Of a stretch of DNA of 64,000 nucleotides, positions 53,324-61,191 are shown in pieces. A program made the translations under genes and the position numbers. Source of the stretch: Slackia sp. GTDB taxonomy: Bacteria > Actinomycetota > Coriobacteriia > Anaerosomatales > Anaerosomataceae. How positions within the stretch are numbered: position 1 is the first letter of the stretch; each line of letters begins with the position of its first letter. The notes beneath the pieces were generated by a model that was given only the letters and a program-made list of their open reading frames with translations, made no database searches and was not told the origin of the DNA. The DNA lies in contig DYEA01000017.1 of assembly GCA_020725885.1 (NCBI GenBank), positions 124,001-188,000 on the forward strand. Direction: 5' to 3'.

Positions 53324-54684
53324 TGTCCAGAAGGGCTTTTGTCGCGCTTTCGGTTCTGCTCGACGCGCTCGTCGTGAACGGGTGCTTCGTCGCGGCCTTC
53401 TTCTTGCGCTACGGCGGCCAGCCGCCAGCGTTCAACTACACGCCGTACGTGCTGCTGTGGCCGCTCATCACGGCGTTCTACCTGCTCGCGGGCTACATCT
53501 ATGGGCTGTACGAGCCGGAGCGGACCGAGAGCGGGTGGGCGGTCGCGAGCGCTGTCGCTCGGGCGACGGCGCTCGGCATCCTGCTCACGGCGGCCACGGC
53601 CTTCTTCCTGGGCCCGCGGTTCTTCTCGTTCAACCGTCTCGTCATCCTGATCGCGCCGGCGCTGCAGTTCGCAGCCCTGCTGGCGTGGCGGCTCGCCGCC
53701 TTCCGCCTCACCCCCATCCGGTGGCCTGAAAGCCGCATCCTCATCCTCGGGACCGACGACGCGGCGATCGAGCTTGCGCGAGAACTTCAGCGTCGGTCAG
53801 GGTGGGGACCCCGGGTGCTCGGCTTGCTCTCGCGCGATGAGAGCGGCCCGTCCGAGGCCGGCGGTTTTCCCGTGCTCGGAACGGTCGCCGACGCGACACG
53901 CCTCGTCGCCGCGCTCGACGTCGACAGGATCATCGTCTCGTCGCCTCCCGCGGTGCGCGAGCTGGTCGAGCAGCTGGCGCTTTCGGACGAGGTCGACGTT
54001 CGCGTCGAGGTCATCCCCGACCTGTACGAGATCTTCATCGGCACCGTTGACAGCGCGGTGAGCGACATCCCGCTCATGCAGCTGACCGGCCGCCCCGTGC
54101 CCGGCTGGTTCGAGGTGGCGAAGCGCGGGATCGACGTCGTCGGCGCTGCGATCCTGCTGGCGTTGCTGTCGCCGGTGCTGCTGTTCGCAGCCCTCGGCGT
54201 GCTCGCGACGATGGGGCGTCCCGTTCTCTACCTCCAGGAGCGCGTCGGGAAGGACATGCGGGCGTTCCGTATCGTCAAGTTCCGGACGATGGTGCGCGAC
54301 GCCGAGCGCGGGACAGGGCCTGTGCTCGCCGAAGAGGACGACCCCCGCATCACGCCGTTCGGGCGCTTCCTTCGCCGCTACCGCATCGACGAGCTGCCGC
54401 AGCTCCTCAACGTGCTCGTCGGGCAGATGAGCTTCATCGGGCCGCGGCCTGAGCGCCCGGAGTTCGTCGAGGAGTATCTGCGGACGATACCCGGCTATAG
54501 GGAGCGTTTCCGGGTCAAGCCCGGCATCACGGGGCTCGCCCAGGTGAGCGGCACGTACGCGACGACTGCGGAACGGAAACTGAAGTTCGACCTCATCTAC
54601 ATGTATCATCAAAGCCTGCTCATGGACCTGCAGATCCTGGTTCAGACGCTCAGGGTCGTGCTCACCGGGCGTGGGGCCCGCTAA
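53323..54684 (+). CDS. polyprenyl sugar-phosphate transferase (initiating enzyme, WbaP/WcaJ-like)
   Basis: 453 residues. I prefer ATG 53323 (GGAGG 7 bases upstream) to the in-frame GTG at 53320. Four or so N-terminal membrane helices, a CoA-binding-like Rossmann domain (RILILGTDDAAIELARELQRR), one more helix, then the catalytic domain: LYLQERVGKDMRAFRIVKFRTM, IDELPQLLNVLVGQMSFIGPRPERPEF and RVKPGITGLAQVSGTYAT. It places the first sugar-phosphate on undecaprenyl phosphate and so starts the polymer unit. Confidence 0.95.
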   Translation: MSRRAFVALSVLLDALVVNGCFVAAFFLRYGGQPPAFNYTPYVLLWPLITAFYLLAGYIYGLYEPERTESGWAVASAVARATALGILLTAATAFFLGPRFFSFNRLVILIAPALQFAALLAWRLAAFRLTPIRWPESRILILGTDDAAIELARELQRRSGWGPRVLGLLSRDESGPSEAGGFPVLGTVADATRLVAALDVDRIIVSSPPAVRELVEQLALSDEVDVRVEVIPDLYEIFIGTVDSAVSDIPLMQLTGRPVPGWFEVAKRGIDVVGAAILLALLSPVLLFAALGVLATMGRPVLYLQERVGKDMRAFRIVKFRTMVRDAERGTGPVLAEEDDPRITPFGRFLRRYRIDELPQLLNVLVGQMSFIGPRPERPEFVEEYLRTIPGYRERFRVKPGITGLAQVSGTYATTAERKLKFDLIYMYHQSLLMDLQILVQTLRVVLTGRGAR

Positions 54685-54693
54685 GGAGGACGA

Positions 54694-56832
54694 GTGGCGA
54701 AGAAGAGAAGCGCGGGCGCTCCGCCGCGAGGGAGCGCCGCCAAGACGGCGCAGCGGCCGCAGGCGGTCGCGCCTGCGATGGACGTGTTCGACCGCATCGC
54801 GTGGGTCTGCATGCACCTCATGGTCGTGCTTGTGCCGTTGGCGATCTCGAACCTGTCCGTGATCGGCTTCAGGGGCACGCTCCCGCTCACCTACGACCAG
54901 TTCGACATCGTCAAGGTGTTCACCATGCGGGCGCTGCTGCTGGTGGCGCTGGCCGCGTGGCTGACGGGCCTGCTCGTCCGCGGCGGCCGCGTGCGGTTCA
55001 CGCGCGTCGAATGGCTCGTCTTGGTGTTCCTCGGGTGGGTCCTGCTCACCTCGATCACGTCCATCCACCCGCCGACGGCCATCTTCGGCAAGTACCGGCG
55101 GTTCGAGGGGCTGCTGTCGTTCCTGACGTACGGCGGCTGGTTCTTCCTTGCGCTCCAGCTCGCGGACCGGCCGTCCCGGATCCGCTCGCTCGCGCGCTCG
55201 CTGGTCATCGGCGGCGTGCTCGTGGCCGCGTACGGGGTGGCGCAGCGTCTCGGCATCGACCCCGGGCTCTGGGGGCAGCTGCCGTTCGAGCAGCGCCGCG
55301 CGTTCTCGACGTTCGGCAACCCCGACCTCCTCGGCGGCTACCTCATCTTCCCGCTTGCCGTCGCCCTCGGGCTGGTGCTCTCCGAGAAGCGCCGGGATCT
55401 GCGGACCGCGTGGTGGGCCGCGTTCGCCGTCATCGGCTTCTGCCTCCTTGTCTCGTACGTCCGTGGCGCGTGGATCGGCGGGACGGTCGCCATCGGCGTG
55501 GTCGCGGCGGCGGCCGTCGTCGCCCGGGCGCCGTGGACGCAGGTCGACTGGGCCGCGGCCGGCGTCAGCGCCGTGCTCGCCGTCGTCGAGACGATCCGCA
55601 GCCTCTCGTCCACCGACGGCGTCACCAACGTGGTCGCGCGCATCCGCTCGATCTTCGAGTTCGGCGAAGGCAGCGCGCTCACGCGGTTCCAGATCTGGCA
55701 GGCCGCGATCGCCGCGATAAAGGAGCGTCCCATCCTCGGTTGGGGAGCGGACACGTTCCGCCTGCTGTTCCCGCGCTTCAAGCCGCGAGCGTACACCGGC
55801 ACGGCAGGCTACCTGTCGGTGGCCGACAACGTGCACAACTACCCGCTGCAGCTCGCGTCAGCCATCGGCATACCCGGCCTGCTCATGCTCTACGGGTTCT
55901 TCGCGTGGACGCTCGCCTGCTCGTTCCGCACGGTGTTCGTGAAAGACGGCGGCACGGAGCGCCTCGTGCTCGCCGGATTCTGGGCGGCGGCGCTCGGATA
56001 CATCGTGCACCTGACCTTCGGCTTGTCGATCACCGGCTCGACCGTGCTCTTGTGGCTGAGCCTCGGACTCCTGCTCTCGCCCCACGCGAGCGTGCGCGAG
56101 GTCTCCGCACCGGCGTTCGGCCTTCCGATCGCCGCCGCCATCTGCGGCCTGTGCGCTGCGCTCTTCGTCGGCAACGTCGTGTACCTGCGAGCGGACAACA
56201 TGTACCTCAAGGCCCGGATCGGCTCGCAAGGCATGACTCGCGTCGAGTATGCGCAGAAGGCCGTCAAGCTGAACCCGTACAACGACATGTACCGCACGGA
56301 GATCGGTCTCGCGTGGCAAGACCTGTTCATCTCGCAGGTGATGCAAGGCGTCGACGACCCGCAGTCCCGGGAGCGCGCCGCGTACTACCTCTCGCAGGCC
56401 GAGCGCGAGTTCCTGTCGGTGATCGACTTCGTGCCGACCGAGTACGACAACTACGTGTTCCTTGCGAACCTCTACAACCAGGCGTCGTACTACCTCGACG
56501 CAGCCTATGCCGATAAGGCGGTCGAGATAGCGCGCAAGGGAGTCGAGGTGGAGCCGTTCGGGCCTGCGATCCGTATCCAGCTCGCGCTCGCACTCATGAC
56601 GCGGGGAGAGTTCGCGGACGCCGCAGCCCAGGCCGCGGAAGCAGCGGATCAGGACCCGAACTACGTCGAGGCGTGGATGGCGCTCGGAGACGCGCGGCGC
56701 CTGATGGGCGACCTGCAGGGCGCGAAGGCCGCGTTCGAACGAGCCGTGCAGCTCAGCGGCGGCCGGGCGGACGCGCAGCAGGCACTGAAGTCCGTGGAAG
56801 CAAGCCTCGCAGCGAAGGAGGCGACACCGTGA
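54694..56832 (+). CDS. O-antigen ligase/polymerase family protein with C-terminal TPRs
   Basis: 712 residues from a GTG behind AAGGAGG. About ten to twelve membrane helices with the Wzy_C region in the middle (RFQIWQAAIAAIKERPILGWGADTFRLLFPRF and the periplasmic DNVHNYPLQLASAIGIPGLLMLYGFF). The last 190 residues are soluble and include TPR-like helices (FADAAAQAAEAADQDPNYVEAWMALGDARRLMGDLQGAKAAFERAV). Probably polymerises or ligates the polysaccharide outside the membrane. Overlaps the rex start (GTGA). Confidence 0.9.
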   Translation: MAKKRSAGAPPRGSAAKTAQRPQAVAPAMDVFDRIAWVCMHLMVVLVPLAISNLSVIGFRGTLPLTYDQFDIVKVFTMRALLLVALAAWLTGLLVRGGRVRFTRVEWLVLVFLGWVLLTSITSIHPPTAIFGKYRRFEGLLSFLTYGGWFFLALQLADRPSRIRSLARSLVIGGVLVAAYGVAQRLGIDPGLWGQLPFEQRRAFSTFGNPDLLGGYLIFPLAVALGLVLSEKRRDLRTAWWAAFAVIGFCLLVSYVRGAWIGGTVAIGVVAAAAVVARAPWTQVDWAAAGVSAVLAVVETIRSLSSTDGVTNVVARIRSIFEFGEGSALTRFQIWQAAIAAIKERPILGWGADTFRLLFPRFKPRAYTGTAGYLSVADNVHNYPLQLASAIGIPGLLMLYGFFAWTLACSFRTVFVKDGGTERLVLAGFWAAALGYIVHLTFGLSITGSTVLLWLSLGLLLSPHASVREVSAPAFGLPIAAAICGLCAALFVGNVVYLRADNMYLKARIGSQGMTRVEYAQKAVKLNPYNDMYRTEIGLAWQDLFISQVMQGVDDPQSRERAAYYLSQAEREFLSVIDFVPTEYDNYVFLANLYNQASYYLDAAYADKAVEIARKGVEVEPFGPAIRIQLALALMTRGEFADAAAQAAEAADQDPNYVEAWMALGDARRLMGDLQGAKAAFERAVQLSGGRADAQQALKSVEASLAAKEATP

Positions 56833-57476
56833 CCGACCGGAACATCTCAGACATTCCCCAAAGCACCATCGAGCGGTTGCCGCAGTACCTGCGCTGCCTG
56901 CTCGAACTGCAGGCGCTGGGCGTGCCGCTGGTCAAGTCCGACCGCCTCGCTGGGCTGTGCGGTTCGAACGCTGCACAGGTCCGCAAGGACTTCTCATACC
57001 TCGGCGAGCTGGGCACGCGCGGCATCGGGTACGAGGTCTCGGCGCTGATCGAGCACATCTCCCAGATCCTCGGCGTGAAAGAGCGGCGGAAGGTGGCCAT
57101 CGTCGGATACGGCAAGCTCGGGGCGGCCTTGCACGGCTATGCGGGCTTCGCGGAGCGCGGATTCGAAGTCGTCGCGCTGTTCGACGTCGATCCCGTGAAG
57201 GTGGGGCGGGAGTTCGACGGGGTGAGGCTGTACCACCTGGACGAGGCGCCTCGAGTGCTCAAAGAGCTGGGCGTCGAGATCGCGATCGTGGCGACGCCCG
57301 CCAGGGCGGCCCAGCTTGCCGCCGACGCCATCGTCGAGGGCGGCGTGAAGTCGATCTTGAACCTTGCGCCCACTCGCCTCGTTGTCCCCGACGACGTGAA
57401 CGTGAGGCAGGTGTGCCTCTCCACCGATCTGCAGATACTGTCGTTCTTCCTCGCGAAGCAGGAGGGTTCCGAATGA
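56829..57476 (+). CDS. rex: redox-sensing transcriptional repressor Rex
   Basis: 215 residues from a GTG inside the previous stop (AAGGAGG upstream). The N-terminal winged helix (IPQSTIERLPQYLRCLLELQALGVPLVKSDRLA and NAAQVRKDFSYLGELGTRGIGYEV) and the NAD(H) domain (KVAIVGYGKLGAALHGYAGFAERGFEVVALFDVD) are full length and typical. Rex lets go of DNA when NADH is high, switching on anaerobic respiration or fermentation genes. Its place at the head of the TPR-NHL-cytochrome series points to redox control. I found no clear Rex operator in the window. Confidence 0.96.
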   Translation: MTDRNISDIPQSTIERLPQYLRCLLELQALGVPLVKSDRLAGLCGSNAAQVRKDFSYLGELGTRGIGYEVSALIEHISQILGVKERRKVAIVGYGKLGAALHGYAGFAERGFEVVALFDVDPVKVGREFDGVRLYHLDEAPRVLKELGVEIAIVATPARAAQLAADAIVEGGVKSILNLAPTRLVVPDDVNVRQVCLSTDLQILSFFLAKQEGSE

Positions 57477-58192
57477 AGCCGGACATCGCCGGCACGGAAG
57501 ACAGCGCCGTCGAAGGCCAGCAGCCGGACGCGGCTTCAGACACGACGGTTGCCGAGGCGGTCCGAGAGGAGGACCTCGTCCCCGGCTGGCTTGCGCTCGT
57601 CGTGCTGTTGCTGCTGCTCGCGGTGACCGCGGCTGGCGGGTTCGTGCTCCGCGGCGTCCTCACGCGGGGTCAGCAGGCCACGCCCGCGACCGTGGCGGAG
57701 GACTCGTGGAAGGCCGCGGTCGAGAGGGACCCCGAGGACATCGAGGCACGGCTCAATCTGGCGTACTCGTACCAGCAGCAGCAGGAGTGGGACGCTGCGC
57801 TGCAGCAGTACGGCGAGGTCCTCAAGCGCGACCCGCAGAACCTTGCGGCGCTTTACAACAGAGGGGTCGTGCTGCTCCAGCAAGGCAAGACCAAGGAGGC
57901 CGAGGCGGCATTGTGGGACGTGCTGAAGGTCGCGCCTGACCACGTCCTGGCAGCCAAGACGCTCGGCGAGCTGTACCTCAGCCAGAAGCACTACAAGAGC
58001 GCGCTGTTCACGGTGGAGCCCGTCTTGAAGAGCCAGCCCCAGTACGCCGACCTCCAGTACATCGCCGGGTATGCCAGCGAGCAGCTAGGGAAGCGGGACG
58101 CCGCGATCGCGTACTACCGAGCGGCGCTGCAGTACGCCCCCGACATGACCGAGGCGAAAGAAGGACTCAAGAGGTTGGGGGCCAACCAGTGA
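57473..58192 (+). CDS. membrane-anchored TPR protein
   Basis: 239 residues; ATG overlaps the rex stop (ATGA). An acidic cytoplasmic N-terminus of about 40 residues, one membrane helix (GWLALVVLLLLLAVTAAGGFVL, about 43-64), then about four TPR motifs (PEDIEARLNLAYSYQQQQEWDAALQQYGEVLKRDPQNLAALYNRGVVLLQQGK and on) to the end. It should present a protein-binding scaffold outside the membrane, perhaps for cytochrome assembly; that is inferred from the genes around it. Confidence 0.88.
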   Translation: MKPDIAGTEDSAVEGQQPDAASDTTVAEAVREEDLVPGWLALVVLLLLLAVTAAGGFVLRGVLTRGQQATPATVAEDSWKAAVERDPEDIEARLNLAYSYQQQQEWDAALQQYGEVLKRDPQNLAALYNRGVVLLQQGKTKEAEAALWDVLKVAPDHVLAAKTLGELYLSQKHYKSALFTVEPVLKSQPQYADLQYIAGYASEQLGKRDAAIAYYRAALQYAPDMTEAKEGLKRLGANQ

Positions 58193-59289
58193 GCGCATTC
58201 TTTGACCGCATCCTCGCTCCCCTGAAGCGAGGGATCCGTCTTACGCCGCGCCAGTGGTTCACGGTCATCGCGGTCATCCTTCTCCTGCTCCTGATCGCCC
58301 TTCTCGTGTACCTGCTGTACTTCCTCGGGCGCCCAGAGCAGCTCGGTTCGGTGCCGCCCAAGCAGGGCATCCAGCCCGTCTGGCAGGTCTACGGGCCAGG
58401 CGTGGGCGAGAAGCCGCTGTTCGACCGTCCGATGGGCGTTGCCGTCGGGAAGGGCGGCCGCGTGTACGTCACGGACTCGGGCAACAACCGGGTGTGCGTG
58501 TTCGACTCCAACGGCCGGTTCCTGTTCGAGTTCGGAGGCTTCGGGGTCGCCAAGCCCGTGCCCGGCGGCAAGTACTCGTACAAGCCGGGGCGTCTGAACT
58601 ACCCCGTCGGCATCGACGTCGACGAGGACGGCAACGTGTACGTCGCGAGCTTCTACAACGACTCCATCGAGGTCTACGACCCGGACGGCAAGCCGCTCAG
58701 GCGATTCCCTGATCCGAAAGCGCGTGTCGGCAGGGGGTCGTCAGGCCAGGACGGCGGCGGCATCGCCGTCACCGACGTGGCGGTCAGCGGCGACTACGTG
58801 TTCGCGACGGACCAGTGGCAGGTCTTCGTGTTCAAGCGTGACGGCACCTTCGTCCGTCAGTGGGGCAAACCGGGCGTGGCCATCGGAGACCTCGACCATC
58901 CCAACGGGCTGGCGGTCGGCGAGGACGGCACGGTCTTCGTGTCGGACTCCAACCACGCGAGGGTGACCGCCTTCAGGCAGGACGGAACGCCGCTGTGGAC
59001 GGTCGGGACGCCTCCCAAGGGGCTCAACGACCGGTCGCCGCGTCCGCTGCAGCTGCCTCGCGGGCTGACCGTGATGAGAGGCGGCGACGTGCTCGTCGCT
59101 GACTCGTTCGCGTTCCAGCTCGTGCGCATCTCTTCGAAGGAGCAGACCGTGACCGCACGGTACGGCGAGCGGGGGACCGAGCCAGGGCAGCTGAACTTCC
59201 CGAACGACGTCGAGCGCCTGCGCGGCTTCTACGTGATAGCCGACAAAGAGAACGGCCGCGTGCAGTGCGTGCGGTTGCTCGGCGAGTGA
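58189..59289 (+). CDS. membrane-anchored NHL-repeat beta-propeller protein
   Basis: 366 residues from a GTG overlapping the TPR gene stop (GTGA). One membrane helix (WFTVIAVILLLLLIALLVYLLYFLG, about 23-47) and then six NHL-type blades, each with the pattern of GVAVGKGGRVYVTDSGNNRVCVFD or GLAVGEDGTVFVSDSNHARVTAF. No catalytic residues are apparent. A propeller next to cytochromes may act as a docking or scaffold protein at the cell surface. The 98 bases to the next gene contain a small hairpin noted separately. Confidence 0.9.
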   Translation: MSAFFDRILAPLKRGIRLTPRQWFTVIAVILLLLLIALLVYLLYFLGRPEQLGSVPPKQGIQPVWQVYGPGVGEKPLFDRPMGVAVGKGGRVYVTDSGNNRVCVFDSNGRFLFEFGGFGVAKPVPGGKYSYKPGRLNYPVGIDVDEDGNVYVASFYNDSIEVYDPDGKPLRRFPDPKARVGRGSSGQDGGGIAVTDVAVSGDYVFATDQWQVFVFKRDGTFVRQWGKPGVAIGDLDHPNGLAVGEDGTVFVSDSNHARVTAFRQDGTPLWTVGTPPKGLNDRSPRPLQLPRGLTVMRGGDVLVADSFAFQLVRISSKEQTVTARYGERGTEPGQLNFPNDVERLRGFYVIADKENGRVQCVRLLGE

Positions 59290-59387
59290 TGCGGAGCGGA
59301 ATCAGGTACTCCACGGCTGTGCCGACGCGTGATAGACTTCACATGGGTCTTGCATGAGCGAGCATGAATGCGCGCGAGGAGGGGTGA
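59290..59387. promoter_or_regulatory. gap with a CATG hairpin before the 15-heme cytochrome gene
   Basis: A -10-like TAGACT (59333-59338) has no good -35. Downstream lies CATG-AGCGAG-CATG (59353-59366), a 4-bp hairpin whose 6-base loop differs at one position from the UGCGAG loop of the ccmE leader. A strong Shine-Dalgarno (GAGGAGGGG) precedes the TTG at 59388. The genes may also be read through from rex. Confidence 0.3.
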
Positions 59388-60857
59388 TTGAGCAGCCCTG
59401 AGGTCACAGGGGGGAGCGCGGATCCCGCCGAGGAGCGGGCGCGTCCTGACGAGCGACGCGGCAGGTTGGCGTTCGGCCTGGCGTTGCTTGCGCTTCTGCT
59501 CGCGTGCGGCATCACCACCATCGTCCAGACGTACACGACGAAGACCCCTGAGCAGATCCGCCGCATCACGCGCAACCTCGAGTGCCTGCAGTGCCACTCG
59601 GAGCTGATTCCTCAGTTCTCGTATCCCACGGTGCACGATCCCTTCATGAAGAAGGACTGCACCGCGTGCCACACTCCGCACGGCCACGTCGAAGTCACGT
59701 CGGTGATCGCTGGGGCTCGTCAGCTGTGGCAGCGGACGAAGACGCTCGTCGAGTGGCTGCCATTGAAGATCGTGCTCGACGTCTTCTCGACGGGAGACGG
59801 CAAGGTCGCCGAGGAGGGCGGCGGAGAAGTCGTCTCGAAGACCGAGAAGAAGGTCAAAGGCAAGGACTCGCAACCCACGCTGCCCAAACGCGAGCTGTGC
59901 TGGATGTGTCATGGAAACATGAGCCCGCTGCTCGGCGCCGACTATCCGCACGTGCCGTTCGAGAGCGGGCGATGCACCGAATGCCACGAGCCTCACGCAT
60001 CGAAGTTCCGTGCGCTGCTGACGCAAGACGAGCGAGACTTGTGCATCACCTGCCACCCGATGGGACGTGAGCTCAACCGCGACCAGGTGCATCCTCCGGC
60101 TGGAGGCCGTTGGTGCCTGAACTGCCACGACCCACACGCCTCCGACTACCGCGGCATCCTCGTGGACAATCAGCGCGACCTGTGCTTCACGTGCCACCCG
60201 TCGGTGGCTCCGCTCTCGCTCAAGCCGGTGCAGCACCACCCGTTCCTGTACGACAACTGCACCGGGTGCCACGAGCCGCACGGGTCCGACTACACGCCGC
60301 TCCTGATCGAGAACCAGCCACCGCTGTGCTATCGCTGCCATCCGGGCATCAAGTACGACTTCTTGAAGCCGAGCCACCACCCGGTCGGCACGGTGAAGCT
60401 GAACTGCGCTGACTGCCACAACCCGCACGCGGCCGACTATCCTGCGCTCCTCACGGCGAAGGACAACGCCATGTGCTACGAGTGCCATCGCGTTGCGATC
60501 CAGGCCACGTACGACAGGAGCGCGCACTTCAAGACGCTGTGCATCCGGTGCCACACCCCGCACGGCTCGAACTGGGGGCCGTTGCTCATCAAGCCGCAGC
60601 CGGAGGTCTGTCTGCAGTGCCACCCGGCGACCTATTACGACGAGTCTTCTCCCACGGTGTATAGGAACAACCATCCGGTCAGGCCGACGCACTACGACGT
60701 TAACGCGCGCAAGCCGCTGACGTGCACCTCGACCTGCCACAACCCACACGGCACGAAGCAGAACTACATGCTTCGCAACTACGACTTCCCGAAGGACGGG
60801 AACTGCCTCATCTGCCACCGCGTCGTGCCTGGTAAGCGCGTCGGCATCGACTTCTAG
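59388..60857 (+). CDS. membrane-anchored multiheme cytochrome c (15 heme sites)
   Basis: 489 residues from a TTG with GAGGAGGGG close upstream. An N-terminal charged stretch precedes one uncleaved-looking membrane helix (LAFGLALLALLLACGITTIVQTY, about 27-49). The rest holds 14 CxxCH sites and one CTSTCH (CX3CH), arranged as doubled CxxCH repeats in which one site is followed by NPHG/EPHA-type loops (CTECHEPHA, CTGCHEPHG, CADCHNPHA). It probably sits on the outer face of the membrane and takes electrons from the quinone pool side towards exported cytochromes. The maturation genes are at 15-21 kb. Confidence 0.93.
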   Translation: MSSPEVTGGSADPAEERARPDERRGRLAFGLALLALLLACGITTIVQTYTTKTPEQIRRITRNLECLQCHSELIPQFSYPTVHDPFMKKDCTACHTPHGHVEVTSVIAGARQLWQRTKTLVEWLPLKIVLDVFSTGDGKVAEEGGGEVVSKTEKKVKGKDSQPTLPKRELCWMCHGNMSPLLGADYPHVPFESGRCTECHEPHASKFRALLTQDERDLCITCHPMGRELNRDQVHPPAGGRWCLNCHDPHASDYRGILVDNQRDLCFTCHPSVAPLSLKPVQHHPFLYDNCTGCHEPHGSDYTPLLIENQPPLCYRCHPGIKYDFLKPSHHPVGTVKLNCADCHNPHAADYPALLTAKDNAMCYECHRVAIQATYDRSAHFKTLCIRCHTPHGSNWGPLLIKPQPEVCLQCHPATYYDESSPTVYRNNHPVRPTHYDVNARKPLTCTSTCHNPHGTKQNYMLRNYDFPKDGNCLICHRVVPGKRVGIDF

Positions 60858-61191
60858 GGCGACGGCCGGGCGCTTCTGCGCTTGTTCGCTCGTTTTTCGT
60901 AAAGTGACGCGCATCACTATTGACTGTGGCGAGCCGCTGCCTGTACACTCACGGGCACCGCGAGTCCGTTCGTGAAGGGGCGCACTTTCGGTCCGTGGTC
61001 CGGAGGCGATGACTCGCCGCCCTAGTCTGGGCACCGTGGGCGGCGACGAGCTGGTGGTGCAACCGGCCGGTTTGTGTCAGCAGGGTTGCAGGACTGCGGA
61101 GCCATCGACTGGATCAGCGGCATCTCGTCCTCTCGACCCTGCCGACGTGAGACGTCCCGCCACGGTGTGCGAGTGCAGGGAGAGGGGAGTC
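60858..61191 (+). promoter_or_regulatory. CRP/FNR-like operator, promoter and 236-base structured leader of the giant cytochrome gene
   Basis: A T-run (60892-60896) near the start may end upstream transcripts, though no strong stem precedes it. AGTGA-CGCGCA-TCACT (60903-60918) is a perfect CRP/FNR-family type palindrome. One base later comes TTGACT (60920-60925), then TACACT (60944-60949) 18 bases on. The leader from about 60956 to 61191 holds a 9-bp stem TCGCCGCCC (61014-61022) with GGGCGGCGA (61038-61046), a competing GGCGA/TCGCC stem (61005-61009 with 61014-61018), and a 7-bp stem TGCAACC (61058-61064) with GGTTGCA (61084-61090). GGAGAGGGGAG-like Shine-Dalgarno precedes the ATG. Confidence 0.55.

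Noticed and set aside
60858-60896. Intrinsic terminator after the 15-heme cytochrome gene.
   Set aside because: There is a T-run, but the only stem before it is a 4-bp GCGC/GCGC hairpin separated from it; too weak to call.
61167-61179. TGTGCGAG just before the giant cytochrome gene, resembling the UGCGAR loop.
   Set aside because: The flanks form only G-C plus two wobble pairs (GTG/TGC), so there is no convincing hairpin, and the hexamer is expected by chance in GC-rich DNA.
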